From Diplolepis rosae (lineage: Eukaryota; Arthropoda; Insecta; Hymenoptera; Diplolepididae), in the NCBI GenBank assembly GCA_030998225.1, contig JAPYXD010000555.1, forward strand, positions 5,890,001-5,954,000: a stretch of 64,000 nt of DNA, in the 5' to 3' direction. The first letter of the stretch is position 1; every line of letters starts with the position of its first letter. Under the pieces are notes generated by a model. That model worked only from the letters and a program-made list of their open reading frames with translations, ran no database searches and was not told the DNA's origin. Below, piece by piece: positions 44,280 to 56,270 of the stretch. A program made the position numbers and the translations under genes.

Positions 44280-44599
44280 TTAAAACAAGATTCGTGTCAA
44301 TTCGTCGAAAAATGTTGAAATTGCTCTCTTGCCGTTTTAAAAGTCAGTTGCGAGAAAAACGCGTTTAAAGTTTCAATAACTTAAAAAAATACTATAATTT
44401 TGATATATCTTTAATCAGCTATCCCTGCTACATACAATGGTCTCATTAGGCATCATTCTTAGGACCCTAAGGGACCTTTTTATGAAGTAGAAAAAAAATT
44501 ATTTTTTAAAAATGTAAAGTTGATCAAAGCACATAAGATGAAATTTCTATTATATTTTGAAGGAAATATTTCAAGCCGATTGATAAGTATCGTTTGTTT

Positions 44600-45500
44600 T
44601 ATAATGTTTAGAGCTTTCCTCTGAAAGGTCGATGAAATCATTGATTGGCGACTGGTCGCGACTGTATTGCAAGTGGAACGAACGTTTAAGCATTCAATTA
44701 AGATAAATCGGGATAAGCATGCATTCGGAGTAAGTGCAGGCAATGTGCAACAAGTGATTCAGGAGTAAAACACATTGCTGCCTTCTGTAGTAAGCCGGCA
44801 CAATTGATTTATCGATGATATGGTATCTATCCCCCTCAGACAGAAGCAGATGCTTTATATTCTCTACAATGAATTAGAAATTCGAATATACATTTCCATA
44901 GATACGAGATTTCGCTCGTAAACTGCGACATACCTGAGGAGTAAATTATGTTAAATTTATTTTATTTCTTTTCCCATGATATATTATAAACGCAGCTTCT
45001 GGGCCATAATTCATTGACAATAAATGTAACGACTTAAAAACTGAATTTGAGAAGTATTTTCGAACCGATTATCTCGACTTGTTGAAACATAATCTCAAGC
45101 TACTGTTTTTACGATAAATAAGGATCATTTACCGGTTTTATTGATATATTGTATTTGTGAATTTTATTTTTGATCAACGGGAAACTTTAGCATACATTAA
45201 AGGGCATTTATAAATTACTTAACAGCTAGTAATATTTTAAATAAGTTAACATTGTATTTATTATGCTTTTTTTTAATTTAAAAGTACAATATTTGAATTT
45301 CGCGCGTTATAATGATATTATGATGTTATCTGATTTTAATATTATCTGTTTTCTAATTGGAAATAATCTATTTGGACATTTTTATTTGAATATATCTCTT
45401 TTTGTATTCCATATTGTTTACTTTTCCTTTTTTTATTTTAATACCTATCAAATGTTTTCATTACGTTTTTAATGCCTTGATTGTATTGATGTTCATTTTT
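44600..45500. other. single-copy-looking intronic region
   Basis: The part at 44610-44950 is GC-richer; the remainder is AT-rich. No repeat or coding motif is seen. Confidence 0.3.
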
Positions 45501-45511
45501 ATATAAAAAGC

Positions 45512-45658
45512 AGTCATATTGATCTAGAAACTTTTATTGGTCTTCCAAATCCGCTAAAGAGAACCATGTGAAATACTTTTTCTAGTTATCAATTTAAATC
45601 ACCCCTAAAACAATAGAAAAATGCAAAAATTAAACTATTCTAATAAAATTGAATTTTT
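45512..45658. repeat. interspersed repeat shared with 51797-51945
   Basis: About 145 bp (GATCTAGAAACTTTTATTG, AACCATGTGAAATACTTTT, AAAACAATAGAAAAATGCAA) is repeated in the same orientation at 51797-51945 with about 15% differences. The element type is not recognised. Confidence 0.65.
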
Positions 45659-45659
45659 T

Positions 45660-46715
45660 ATTATTTTTTTATGACCACCCTGGTGGAAAAGTCAGATTCA
45701 TGCCAGTATTTATAAACGGCAGAGTACTGCGCTAGTTGTGAACAAGGAGCAGTGCCTATACTGGACAGTTGGTACCGGGCTGAGGGCTGGCGCGGTACTG
45801 GCATAGTAGAGCCCCAGTCCTGAGACCAAATGACGGCTAGCAACCGACTTCGGAGTAATGCCAGTACTGAACCAGTACAGATTTCAGTGCTAGCATGGTA
45901 CCGATGTCCAGTACTGTGACAGTAATGATGGACAACTTCGATTTAAGTTACCTTTCAGAGCCGCGCCGGTGGTAAGCCGTGCTTATGCTAGCACTATGCC
46001 AGTACCGCGCCAGTACTGTAACTACTTCTGTGGAACTGGCACGGTACCTAGTCGGTAGTAAACAAGGATCAATGCCTGTACCGGACAGTTTGTACCGATC
46101 CGAAGGTTGGCGTGGTACTGGCATGGTAGAGCCCCAGTCCTGAGACCAAATGACGGCTAGCAACCGACTTCAGAGTAATGCCAGTACTTAACCAGTACAG
46201 ATTTTAGTGCTGGCATGGTACCGATGTCCAGTACCGCGCCAGTACCGATAGACAACTTCGAGCTAAGTTACCTTTCAGAATCCCGCCGGTGGTAAGCCGT
46301 GCTTATGCTAGCACTATGCCAGTACCGCGCCAGTACTGTAACTACTTCTGTGGTACTGGCACGGTACCTAGTCGGTAGTAAACAAGGATCAATGCCTGTA
46401 CCGGACAGTTTGTACCGATCCGAAGGTTGGCGTGGTACTGGCATGGTAGAGCCCCAGTCCTGAGACCAAATGACGGCTAGCAACCGACTTCGGAGTAATC
46501 CCAGTACTTAACCAGTACAGATTTTTGTGTTGGCATGTTACCGATGTCCAATACCGCGCCAGTACCGATGGGTAACTTCCAGCCAAGTTACCTTTCGGAG
46601 CCGCGCCGGTTGTAGGCCGAGCTTAAGCCAGCACTATGCCAGTACCGCGACAGTACTGTAACTACTTCTGTGGTACTGGCACGGTACCAAGTCGGTAGTA
46701 AATTTCCACCTGGAC
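45660..46715. repeat. tandem array, about 320-bp unit, rich in CCAGTACTG
   Basis: The marker GAGACCAAATGACGGCTAG appears at about 45821, 46141 and 46461, exactly 320 bp apart. GGTAAGCCGTGCTTATGC recurs with the same spacing. Units are nearly identical. GTACTGGC/GCCAGTAC-type palindromes occur many times in each. The block is bounded by CCCTGGTGGAAAA on the left and TTTTCCACC-type TTTCCACCTGG on the right, like inverted ends of a transposable element. A single decayed unit is at 35605-35700. Confidence 0.8.
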
Positions 46716-46839
46716 TGTTACATTCGGGAGGGTGGGGATCGAAAATTGTCGAAAAAAGTGTTATATAATTTATGGATGACCTCTTAGTTTATTTTATTAA
46801 GGAATTTCACGGCGAAGAAAATTACTTCGTTTAAAAAAC

Positions 46840-47110
46840 TATACCCACATATGTGAAGAGAGTGATAAATGCGGTGCAGGCACGATTACGAGAAGTCGAA
46901 CGCACAACTTACTTTGCTCAAAGTTATAATACTTTTTCTTACTGGAAAAAAGAGGAAGAATCCAGGAAGCTCTCGCCATACAAAATAACGATCTCTTTAC
47001 GCGCAAGCAATTTTTATGACGGAACCACTCGGGCAACCAGAAACGACACGCGAAGTGACGAGATACCTACAGCAAAGACGTGCCACATCGGTTTTGCATG
47101 AGACGTGTTA
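46840..47110. other. GC-richer intronic island
   Basis: This region is single-copy-looking and open on both strands (82 and 65 codons) without motif. It lies immediately right of the tandem array. Confidence 0.3.
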
Positions 47111-47689
47111 ATTCCACTTATAATCGTGAGCTTTGAGCATGACGTTGTACAAAGAAACATCAATCTAGCAAACTTAAAAAAAAAAACATGAAATTACAGC
47201 ACATGCAATCATTTTCCTCTTGAAAAATACTTTAGCATTTTTTAAATTCGATAATCAGGAGAGAGAAATTTATGCATTCTTGTATTTTTTTAAACCCATT
47301 GAAATTAACTCTTTTTATATTTTCTTTAGTTTATAAAAAATGTTATTTTGTTTGAAGTTATGTTAGTAAGTCGATCTTTTTAAGCACAAATGACAATACT
47401 TTTTGTAATTCTCTCTATTCTTGAAAGAAATAAAATATGTGAGTTTCGGGAATTTGGAAAAGTGCGCTCAGATTGGAAGCAAGAACTAGAGTAAAAGAGA
47501 TAAAAAACTGATCTGTTACATTTTTTTTCGAGAACTTTCGTCTTTAGGAAAAACGTAATTATCAATCGAAAAACTCCCTTTTGTAAAATCTACTGTCCTG
47601 CAGAAAGAAATCTTTAGAAAAATCCATGTTTCCGAAAATAATTGAAAATTTTTTATTGAAAAACCTGGATGAAAAATGGCGTTTTTTAC

Positions 47690-48760
47690 ATTTTCATCGT
47701 AAATGAGAAGATATTAGTTTTATGTGAAAAAATTACTTTCGAAGTTTGCATCAAATCTTCACGTTTTGAGACCCTTCCGGGTCAGAAAAAACGTTTTATT
47801 TATCAAAGTGTTTGATATATTTTAATTGAAAAGTTATTAAATTTATTCTAAATTAATTACCGGCAATCGGAAGACCTGGGCTCGAATCCCAGCGCAGTCC
47901 ACAGCGTCTTTTTTTTCACAGAAAAATTTCAAATTCATTAAAATTATTAAATTGGTAATAATATGAAAGTATATTAATTTTTTCATAATATAGGAATCTA
48001 TTAATTTGTATTTACCAATTGTATATTAAAGTCTATTAAAATTAATGAGATTTTTACCAGGGTATCCCAATGACATTTTTCAATTAAACTAAAATTAGGA
48101 AAGTTACAGTATGTCAACTCTTTGCAGACGAATGTCGCCGCACAAGCGACATCACATTTCTATTCATTAAAATTTAATATTCTATTCTAAAATAATAATT
48201 ATTATTGCTCTTTAATAAAGTCTAAAATTCCATTAAACAAAATATTTTCCAATTAACTTCATATATTTAACGCTTTAGTACATCATATCGCTTTCTTCAA
48301 CAAAATTTGTTCCACCAAGCGAGAAACGCACTTGAAAAAGCGCGCAACCGCAAAACGTTGAAACTTGAAAAAATGCAATATCTAAATTCCATTTTCCAGT
48401 TAAATTATACAAGATAGGAAAAAAAAATTATGATAGAAAATTATTCACTACATAAAGATCTACGAATTTAAATCGCAACATTTTTTCATAAAATGCTTAT
48501 TTTTCTTTTTAATTTAAAAAAATACTATTGAAAATCGAAATCTCAATTTTTTTTAACAATAATATATGAAATACGAAAAAAAGTTAAGAATGCAAAATTG
48601 TTCGTTTCAGTAAGATCTATAAATTTTTTCTGACACAGTTTCAGTTAAAATCTATATTTTCCGTTTCAATTAAAAAAAAAAAAAAAAAAACGATTAAAAT
48701 TCACAAATTCCATTTTTTAAACAAGATATGTATGCGAAGAATATAAGACCGATGTCGAAG
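47690..48760. repeat. core repeat shared with the 2.1-kb foldbacks
   Basis: TTTTCATCGTAAATGAGAAG, TTTTGAGACCCTTCCGGGTC and later AATTCCATTTTCCAGTTAAA, TTCGTTTCAGTAAGATCTAT follow the order seen in 19970-20830. A tRNA-like fragment is inserted at 47850-47925. A and T runs are frequent (48671-48690). Confidence 0.5.
47850..47925 (+). repeat. tRNA-like SINE fragment
   Basis: AATCGGAAGACCTGGGCTCG leads into the B-box GGGCTCGAATCCC (47878-47890) and CAGCGCAGTCCACAGCGTC. The A-box side is degraded. Confidence 0.5.
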
Positions 48761-48772
48761 CCCGACGATTAA

Positions 48773-49218
48773 GGTAGTTTTTATCCACAAAAATTAGACC
48801 TCAGACAAAAATAGATAATTTTACTTTTTTTTTAAAATATATTCTTTAATGGCTGAAACCATTAAAGAAAAATTTTCCAAAACTAAATTGTTATAAACAA
48901 ATTGCTGAATTTGATAATAATTTATTCATTTTCGAAAATTGGAAATAGTTAAGTTGCAGGGAATATTTTTGTTGAAAAAGTGATTTGTAATTTATTAAAA
49001 TCGCATAATTTTTTAAAATTTGGTAAGAAGCGATAAGAAAGAAAGTTGGGGCAAAAATAAAATTTATGAATAAAATTATTTTTCTGTATTTTAAATTTTT
49101 TTCATGGAAATTAATCTTTTCTCTCCCAAAATAGCCCTTCAATAATAATATTGCTATTCTTGAAAGCAAAATTATCTCTTTTTGCCTGAGGTCTAATTTT
49201 CGTGGATCAACTAATACC
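48773..49218. mobile_element. TTAA foldback, GGTAGTT family, copy 5 (internally deleted)
   Basis: TTAA at 48769-48772 and 49219-49222, GGTAGTTTTTATCCAC and GTGGATCAACTAATACC ends. At 446 bp it lacks most of the left arm. The decayed G/C hairpin segment follows at once (49222-49290). Confidence 0.75.
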
Positions 49219-49379
49219 TTAAATCACGCGCTTTAGGCGCGCTCAAATTTGCGAGGAATGCGAATGTGGCCGCGAAGCAGGCAGACTTTTTCCGTCCAAT
49301 TCGACCAAAATACTGTAAAAATACAAAATAAGGAAATTAAAGAACGAAATTATAACTAAAGAATAAGAATATGGACTGG

Positions 49380-49690
49380 CCACAGAGTGAAGTCGTTTTG
49401 ACGATAAATTTTTAAAGACACGCATAACTTTCTTCACAGGTAGAAGTAATTTTCACTGGGGTGTAACTTCCGCGACATGCAAACATGTAAAACAAAGTTT
49501 CCCGGAGTGCGATGTATTGGTGTTTCCACTCATAGAGAAGACAGATTTTACTCGTTAACCGGACGCACACGCGATGTCCCTGCCTAATAACAGACGAGAG
49601 GTTAGCAAAGGCGGACTGATCGCACATGCGAAGGAAAAAGATAAGGCTTTGGGCCAAAACTGTGTCGTGACGGACATCCGCATTGTCCTA
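49380..49690. other. GC-richer intronic island
   Basis: This stretch is single-copy-looking, with 64- and 81-codon frames on the minus strand and no motif. Confidence 0.3.
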
Positions 49691-50450
49691 TCTTAGATGT
49701 CGTTGTTTTTACAAATAAACCCACACATCAAAATAAACTTACAATCAAATTGTCCACGTGTGAGAAAATTTAATGCAATAAAATCAAATTTTTCCAGAAT
49801 TTTCCGAAAAATGTAACTGACCCTTTGTACAGTTACAATATTGTAATATTAGGATAAATTCAAGAAAATCCAGTTATTTTTAAACAAAAAAAATTCTTTT
49901 AATTTCGTAATAATAAGTTGAGTTTAGGAAAATTCAATAGTTTCGTAATTTTAAGAAAAATTCCGGAAATTTCAGTCAATCTTCAGCAGAATTAAGATAC
50001 GTTTATTAAAAGATATTGTTAGTTTTATATAATTTGCCATTAGATTTGTAAATTAAACATTGCTTAAATTTCAGAACATTTCTTAAAATGTACATGCACT
50101 GTTACACGGAGGCACTTTTCATAACAATGTATGTTTTTTTTATGATGATAATCCTTAAAAATATTAGAAATCTAGGGAAAATCGAAGCGCAATGGTAATT
50201 ATTCTTAACGGACTGGAAACTTTTTGCAGTCAAAATACTAAAGATTCGAAAAATTATATGAAACTTTAGTATAGGTTATAGCATAGTTTTATATAATCTA
50301 TAGTAAATTAATTCGCCTCAAGTTCAATATTTCGCTGCGAAAAATTTTCACTATTTTCACGAGTCTCTTCGTGTAAAAATTTCTACCGCAATTTTCCGAA
50401 ACACATGGCTGGAGTTTTATTCAGTCACAGTTTCGTAAAATTAAGGTATA

Positions 50451-50799
50451 CACGGAGAAAAAAAACTGTTAAATCAACAGATGTCATCTGCTGGAATAGG
50501 GACAGCAGATTTTTTTGGTAATATTTACAGATTTTTCTGTTGGATTCACAGATTGTTTGTAAACTCAACAGATGAACCTGTAAAATCTACAGAAATGTCT
50601 GTTAGAATTACGGATTTCTCTTTTTTCTTGAAATTGGCAATTCTAACAGACATGTCTGTAGATTTTACAGGTTCATCTGTTGAGTTTACAAACAATCTGT
50701 GAATCCAACAGAAAAATCTGTAAATATTACAAAAAAAAATCTGCTGTCCCTATTCCAGCAGATAACATCTGTTGATTCAACAGTTTTTTTTTCTCCCTG
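50451..50799. mobile_element. near-perfect hairpin MITE, CACGGAGAAAAA termini
   Basis: Two arms of about 160 bp are almost identical complements (CAACAGATG, GGAATAGGGACAGCAGAT, CAGATGAACCTGTAAAATC and inverses). TA flanks both ends (50449-50450 and 50800-50801). It splits an older CACTGTTAGAAAT-family element. Few arm differences imply a recent insertion. Confidence 0.85.
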
Positions 50800-51539
50800 T
50801 AATTTCAAAAAATTGAGTTACTTTTTGGTAAATTTAGTAAACATTTCCTAATTTTCAGTTGCAAAGTGATAAACATCCTGACACTTGTATCTGGAAATTC
50901 TGAAACTTGTAACAGGAGTAATTTTACGTTTTGGGTAACTGAAGTTTTATGGATTTACATGTGACTGAAAATTTTCTTACATTTTCGTAATTTTATGATA
51001 AATTTTATAAAAATTATGTTACAGTCTGCTATAGTTTTAAGATAAAGATGAAAATTCAGTTGTTTCATAATATTAAGAAAAATTTCAGAAAATCTAGTAC
51101 ATTTTTCGCAATTTTAAAATACCTTTGTTCAAAAATATCATAAATATCGCCAAATTTGACTTTCCTTTGTAACATAAAAGTTTTATAAATATCCGAACAT
51201 TTCCAACAGTCTTCTAGACTCTTATAAATTTTTGTATTAAATTTAATATAAAAATATATGAAGTCATTTTTATATACAATCTATAAAACTGAATATACGC
51301 AATTATGAAATTTAATAGAATCAAGTATGATACATAAATATATTAAATTCAATATACCAAAGTATTTTTTCACAAACAATACACAGAAATATTAATTTTT
51401 ATATATAGAAACTATAGTTTTAAAGGATATATAATATTCAATTCAAGAGGGGAAAAAATGAAGAAAACATGAATAAAAAAGGTGTATTTACTAAGAATAA
51501 GATAGCAGTTGAGTGCTAAACAACTGTAGGTGAAACATT

Positions 51540-51945
51540 TTTTATGCCTTGAGACTGAGGTTTTAATTATCTCAATCCTGAACGTTGAATAATGTATAGT
51601 GAACCTGAAAACAGTAGTTTATGTACATACATATGCATGTACGTGAACGAGTGTGCGTGTGAGTATCTAAGATGTCTTCCAGATATCTATACCGATCTTT
51701 GACTTCCACTCGCGTCTCAAGCTCATCTATTCTATTCTCGCTCTCACGACACGTGTCTTCATTATCGACCATTCCGTTCATTTTTATCTCAAAAGTCCTC
51801 GCATCGATCTAGAAACCTTTATTGCTCTTTTAACTCCTTTAAAGTAAACCATGTGAAAAACTTTTTCCAGTTATGAATTCAAATAATTCCCAAAACAATA
51901 GAAATATACAAAAATTAAACTATTCTAATTAAAATTGAAGATTTT
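51540..51945. other. GC-richer island followed by the repeat shared with 45512-45658
   Basis: The part at 51560-51790 is single-copy-looking, with a short GTGTGCGTGTGAG stretch and an ACATACATATGCATGTACG palindrome. From 51797 it matches the interspersed repeat. Confidence 0.4.
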
Positions 51946-52446
51946 TTGTTTCTGCATTTTTAAAATTTTTTTTATAAGTTTCTATGTTTGAATAAGACAA
52001 GATCGGTTGGAAAAAAATTATCAAGAAGTTCTCATCACGAGAGAAGATTTTACAACATGCAAAGTCTGCCCCATCGTTTCGCAGATTGAGAGTTCAATAA
52101 AAAGTGTCATATTTTTTACAAAACCTGTCGGATTTAAGACGGCAATAAAGTAGAATTATGTCGTAAGAGCGACTAAAAATGCAAAGTGTAAAAATTCAAG
52201 GTGTTAAGAACTATCGTAAATTTTCAACGCCTTTCAAATTCTCACAATACAGCTGCCAAGTATGGTTTATGAGAGATTATTTACACTATTTAATATTTTT
52301 TCAGCTTTATACAATATTTTCATTGTGCAAATACATTGTAAATTTAAAGTGGTGTGGTAAAACAAAATGCATATTTTAACAGAAACCGTATAAAAAGCTT
52401 TTGTTTACAGAATTAAAAGTCACAAAAAAAAATTCACAAATTCATT

Positions 52447-52932
52447 CGTATAAGAATTCATTCCGAGCCAATCAGAACTATTCTGATTTAATCCGATATC
52501 TGTATCCGAGACAATGCGAATCAATCTGAACCAATCCGAAAAACGTATTATATCTCGTTTGATGAAAAACGGTAAAAATCGATTCGACCTAATCCGTTTA
52601 ATCCAATGTAACAATCCGAATGAATCTGAACCAATCCGAAACCAAGTTTTCAATCCGAATGAATCCGAGATTGGAATGATTCGGATTAATTTTAATTGAA
52701 AATTTGGTTAGATCAATCCGAGCTCGGATTGCTTCGTATTGGTTCGGATTTATTTGGATAGTTGCTTTGGATTAAATCAGATTAGGTCGGATCGATGTTT
52801 TACCATTTTTTATCAAACAAGTTACAAAACGTTTTTCGGATTCGTTCGGAATGATTCGCATTGGCTCGGATACAGATATCGGGATAAATCGGAATAGTTC
52901 TGATTGGCTCGGAATGAATTCCTATCCGATAC
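52447..52932. mobile_element. foldback element rich in TCCGAA words
   Basis: Left GAATTCATTCCGAGCCAATC and TATCTGTATCCGAGACAATG are mirrored by GATTGGCTCGGAATGAATTC and CATTGGCTCGGATACAGATA. AATCCGAATC repeats fill both arms. A shorter relative is at 63561-63772. Confidence 0.75.
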
Positions 52933-53084
52933 TTTCGCCAGGAAGATTATTTAATATAAATTCATCAGGGCAATTTTCGAAACTTTACTTTACATTTTTA
53001 AATTTTGCCGAACTGTGGTGCATCCTTCAACATTTGAAACCTTACAAATTATTACAATAATCAAATGGTACGTTGTTTGAAAAA

Positions 53085-53180
53085 TTGGCTTTAAGGTCCA
53101 AAAATGATTAAGTCGATTCAATCAGTCGTTTCAGCTCAGATCAGGACCCTTATCAGTGATGTTTATTAAAATTTAGAAAA
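53085..53180 (-). repeat. decayed hammerhead-bearing Penelope fragment
   Basis: Complement contains CACTGATAAGGGTCCTGATC and AGCTGAAACGACTGATTG. GAAAC is kept, but CTGATGA has become CTGATAA and the GTC is altered, so cleavage is unlikely. The TTGGCTTTAAGGTCC end word matches the pLTR (TTGGCTTTAGGGTCC). Confidence 0.65.
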
Positions 53181-53326
53181 TACAAAAAAATGGGAGCACT
53201 AATGACACATTTTTAGAAGTAACTATAGTACTTTTAAATTCTGCATCACAAAAAACGAGTACTTAATGTGTTGAATTAAATTTGTAAGTGAAAATGGAAG
53301 GTTAGTTATTCGACCAGAACAAATTA

Positions 53327-53573
53327 GGGGACATCCATATACCACATGGACAATTTTTCATCACTTTTTGAGCCTAACCCCCCCCCCCCCCCTGCTCTAC
53401 CCACGTCGACATATCTTATTAAAATATAGATATTTCATTATAATTTTCGCAGATTTAAGGGAAAATGTGTCCACGTGGATCTTAGCCAAACCCCCCCGGC
53501 CCCCCTTGTGGACTAGCGTGGAATTTTGCCCCCCCCCCCCCCCCCACTGTCCACGTGGTACATGGATGACCCC
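53327..53573. mobile_element. MITE with GGGGACATCCA termini, TTA-flanked, containing C runs
   Basis: Ends GGGGACATCCATATACCACA and TGGTACATGGATGACCCC are inverted repeats. TTA stands on both sides, the PIF/Harbinger-type target. Inside are uninterrupted C runs near 53379 and 53530 and repeated CCACGTGG. Confidence 0.7.
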
Positions 53574-53889
53574 TTAAGTACTTGTTTTTTGTAATACACG
53601 TTTTAGTACTATAGTTACTCCTAATAATGTGTAATTAATAATTTTTCCTACAACGTACCATTTTATTAATGTTGAGGATCAATAAACTTACACTACTTTT
53701 AATTATTACAATATTATTAAATAATCTCCAATTCGTCCATGTGTCCCAACTTTGCTTAAAGTTGAGTAAACTTTCTCGAACTATTTTTATCCGTGTGCAC
53801 TTTCCTAAGCATGAAATAACAAAAACTTGGAAATGTGAAATTCATGAGTTAACATTTCCAAATAAGAATACTACCTAAATAAAACGACA

Positions 53890-54660
53890 CTGGTCAGTAG
53901 GACTTCTCACCACCTGCAGCTAAAACTTGCAACACTTTTCATAAAAGTTGCAGCCCATAAATTGCCATCCACAACCTGCCATTTTCGTCCGCTTTGGATT
54001 GACTTGGCGAGAAAATGGCCATTTTTCACCGTTAATATATGAACCAAAGATCGAAATCCACACAAACCGTGTCGACTCGATTGACATCGATAACGTGACT
54101 CGACTTGCGAAAGTCAGCAAATAGTGTATTGGGACACGCTTTCAAATCCCGTAAGAATATGTGATATTCGTACGACGCGGAAAGATCCTTAATTGGAATT
54201 GAAAACGGCATCTTGCAGCGAGGCGTGCGGAAAGGATTGATCTTGGCGAGGACGTATGTTTGTATGTTGGTACTGCGCGTGCATATACGTATAGGTATCA
54301 TTCGTCGGTCGTGAAGTGTAGATCGGCGGTGATTTACTTATCAAGAATCGACGCTTCGCCGGAGGTAAATGGCCGAGTCGTGACCATTAGTCCGTGGACG
54401 AGGCTAGTCTATATACGAACGGAAGATCCGTGTGTGAGGATAGAATGGTGGGGGAGAAAGGGTTAAAGGAATACGCTAATATACCTCCGTGTGGGGCCTC
54501 TCTGGGCCCTATACATTTCCCCCTCCATCCCGCCCTCTATCATCTCCTCTTTTACCCATGACTCACCAAGTCACCACCCTCCCACGTGTTGTTAAACGCC
54601 GAGAAACTCAGTCCTCCTTAAATGATCGATCACACGTTAACACAATAATTTATTACTCAC
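53890..54660. promoter_or_regulatory. GC-balanced single-copy-looking island (candidate enhancer)
   Basis: At about 750 bp it is one of the longer such islands in the 44-kb intron. It contains GCCATTTTCGTCC near 53978 and AAAATGGCCATTTTT near 54012, which carry Pho-like GCCAT cores, and a pyrimidine-rich part at 54515-54560. There are open frames up to 89 codons without motifs. A regulatory role is inference only. Confidence 0.3.
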
Positions 54661-54809
54661 TTTTATTAGATGTATTTATATATACATATAAAAAACTTGG
54701 AATTTGATTGAAAGTTGTATTCAGAAATCATTATTTATGGTATGTGTATATCAATATTGACAAGGTAAATGATTAAAATATAAATTTATAGTAGTTGGTT
54801 TTTAATTTG

Positions 54810-55395
54810 GCTTTAGGGTCGAGAAATAATGTATCTGAGAGTTTTATTTTTTTCAATTTAGGAAAAAAAGTGTTATAGTGAGAATTTTTCGCAGCGAAAT
54901 ACTGAACTTCAGATGAACTATATTATAGATGACTATAGTTTGTACCAAACTTTACTATAACCAGTACTAAAATTTTATATCATTTTTCGAATCTTTAGCA
55001 TTTTGACTGCCAAAAATTTCCAGTCCGCTAGGAATAATTACCATTCCATCTCGATTTTCCCTAGATTCCTAACATATATATATTTGTGTATAAATTTTAC
55101 AGAAAACATAGATGCAAATACGTGAACTGGCTCAAAACTTAAACACGATTATTTTTGCGAAATTAACTGAAAATTCTTAATTGTTTGTAGCAATTGCATC
55201 CTAACAATAGTTTAAATTATTTTTAATAAAAATTAAAGTTATAGCACATAATACTTTGAAATGTTTGAGTTAACAAAAACTAGAATATATGTGTATAAAA
55301 GCTGTTAAATTTTAGATGCGAGACATAAGGCTAAAAATTTTTTATAAGGAGGCTAGTGTTCAAACCATTTTTTCTATAAAACATTTGTACTAATC
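54810..55395. repeat. mixed repeat fragments
   Basis: TTTGGCTTTAGGGTCGAGAA is a Penelope repeat end. From 54850 the words TTTTTCGCAGCGAAATACTG and CGCTAGGAATAATTACCATT match 56830-56970 and, inverted, 50190-50360. The rest is AT-rich. Confidence 0.4.
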
Positions 55396-55399
55396 AGAA

Positions 55400-55975
55400 A
55401 CGTCTTTTTGTCTGCCGTACACCGAAAGTTAGCCTTGTCGGTATCGATTTGCGTATGGGAAGTTGATTTTCCCGCACTAGTGCAGTAAAATTTTAAGTAT
55501 GCGGAAAATTAAATTAAAACAAACATAAAATTTTACAGCACTAGTGCCGAAAAATAAACTTTCCGCACGCAAGACAGCAACGATTTGGCTAACTTTTGGT
55601 ATACAGTGAACAAAAAATATCGTTCGTATCACGTGCGTAAAGTATTTTAATGCGCGAGCGAGTCGCGACTCGTACCCAGAAAACAGTTTTTTTTAATCAA
55701 AGACGCATTTCTTTTATATGCAGTCATAGAAAAAAATTCTTTGAATTGAAAAAAGTTTTGTTGATTCAAAAAATGTTCTTTAATGTAAAAAACTCTATTT
55801 CTTTGGATCAAAGAAAATTTTTTTTGATTAACATAACTTTCTTTAATTCAAAGAAATTTGTTCTTTGACCTATATCAAAGAAATAATTCTTTGATTAAAA
55901 AAAACTGTTTTCTAAGTGCGCTCTTGTGTTAAAATACACCTTTCCGCACTTGATACGAAATATACTAATATAATT
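55400..55975. mobile_element. MITE of the GTACACCGAAAGTTAGCC family, interrupted
   Basis: GTACACCGAAAGTTAGCCTT, TTCCCGCACTAGTGCAG, the inverse CACTAGTGCCG, and GGCTAACTTTTGGTATACAG form nested inverted repeats. The second half (TCACGTGCG, AATGCGCGAGCGAG) resumes at about 55919 with GCGCTCTTGTGTTAAAATAC after a 245-bp insertion. Confidence 0.65.
55674..55918. mobile_element. hairpin MITE nested in the previous element
   Basis: CCAGAAAACAGTTTTTTTTA and its mirrored AAAAAAACTGTTTTCTAAG bound a palindrome of CAAAGAA/TTCTTTG words. It interrupts the host MITE between CGACTCGT and GCGCTCTTG. The duplication length is unclear. Confidence 0.65.
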
Positions 55976-56034
55976 CAGTATTTATAAATGATCAACAGAC
56001 TATTTATGACTTATAAATTTATAATTTAAATAAT

Positions 56035-56145
56035 TTAAAATAATTCTGTGAGAAAAAGACGCTTTTGATTGTGCCGGGATTCGAGCCCGAGTCTTTCGAT
56101 TTCCAGTCGACTGGAGTTTTAACTCTACCATCAAAATTATAAATT
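56035..56145 (-). repeat. tRNA-like SINE fragment
   Basis: On the minus strand GATGGTAGAGTTAAAACTCC leads to GGGCTCGAATCCC (complement at 56076-56088) and GGCACAATCAAAAGCGTC. It is flanked by ATAAATTTATAATTTAA on both sides, a word that also flanks the copy at 61285. Confidence 0.55.
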
Positions 56146-56270
56146 TATAATTTAATTTTGTGGGATATTTGAAAGCTTGATTGAATGAATGAAATAAAAT
56201 CAAGAGGATAATTCATTTGATTGATTGATTTTATGTAATTATAATAAACGAATATTCAATTGACAAATTT

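Noticed and set aside
45660..46715. CRISPR-like or other prokaryotic repeat array
   Set aside because: Units are about 320 bp with no unique spacers, in an insect intron. It is a tandem or satellite-type repeat.
47850..47925. Functional tRNA gene
   Set aside because: Only the T-arm/B-box is good. There is no pairing acceptor stem and the D and anticodon arms are degraded. The same sequence is dispersed as a repeat.
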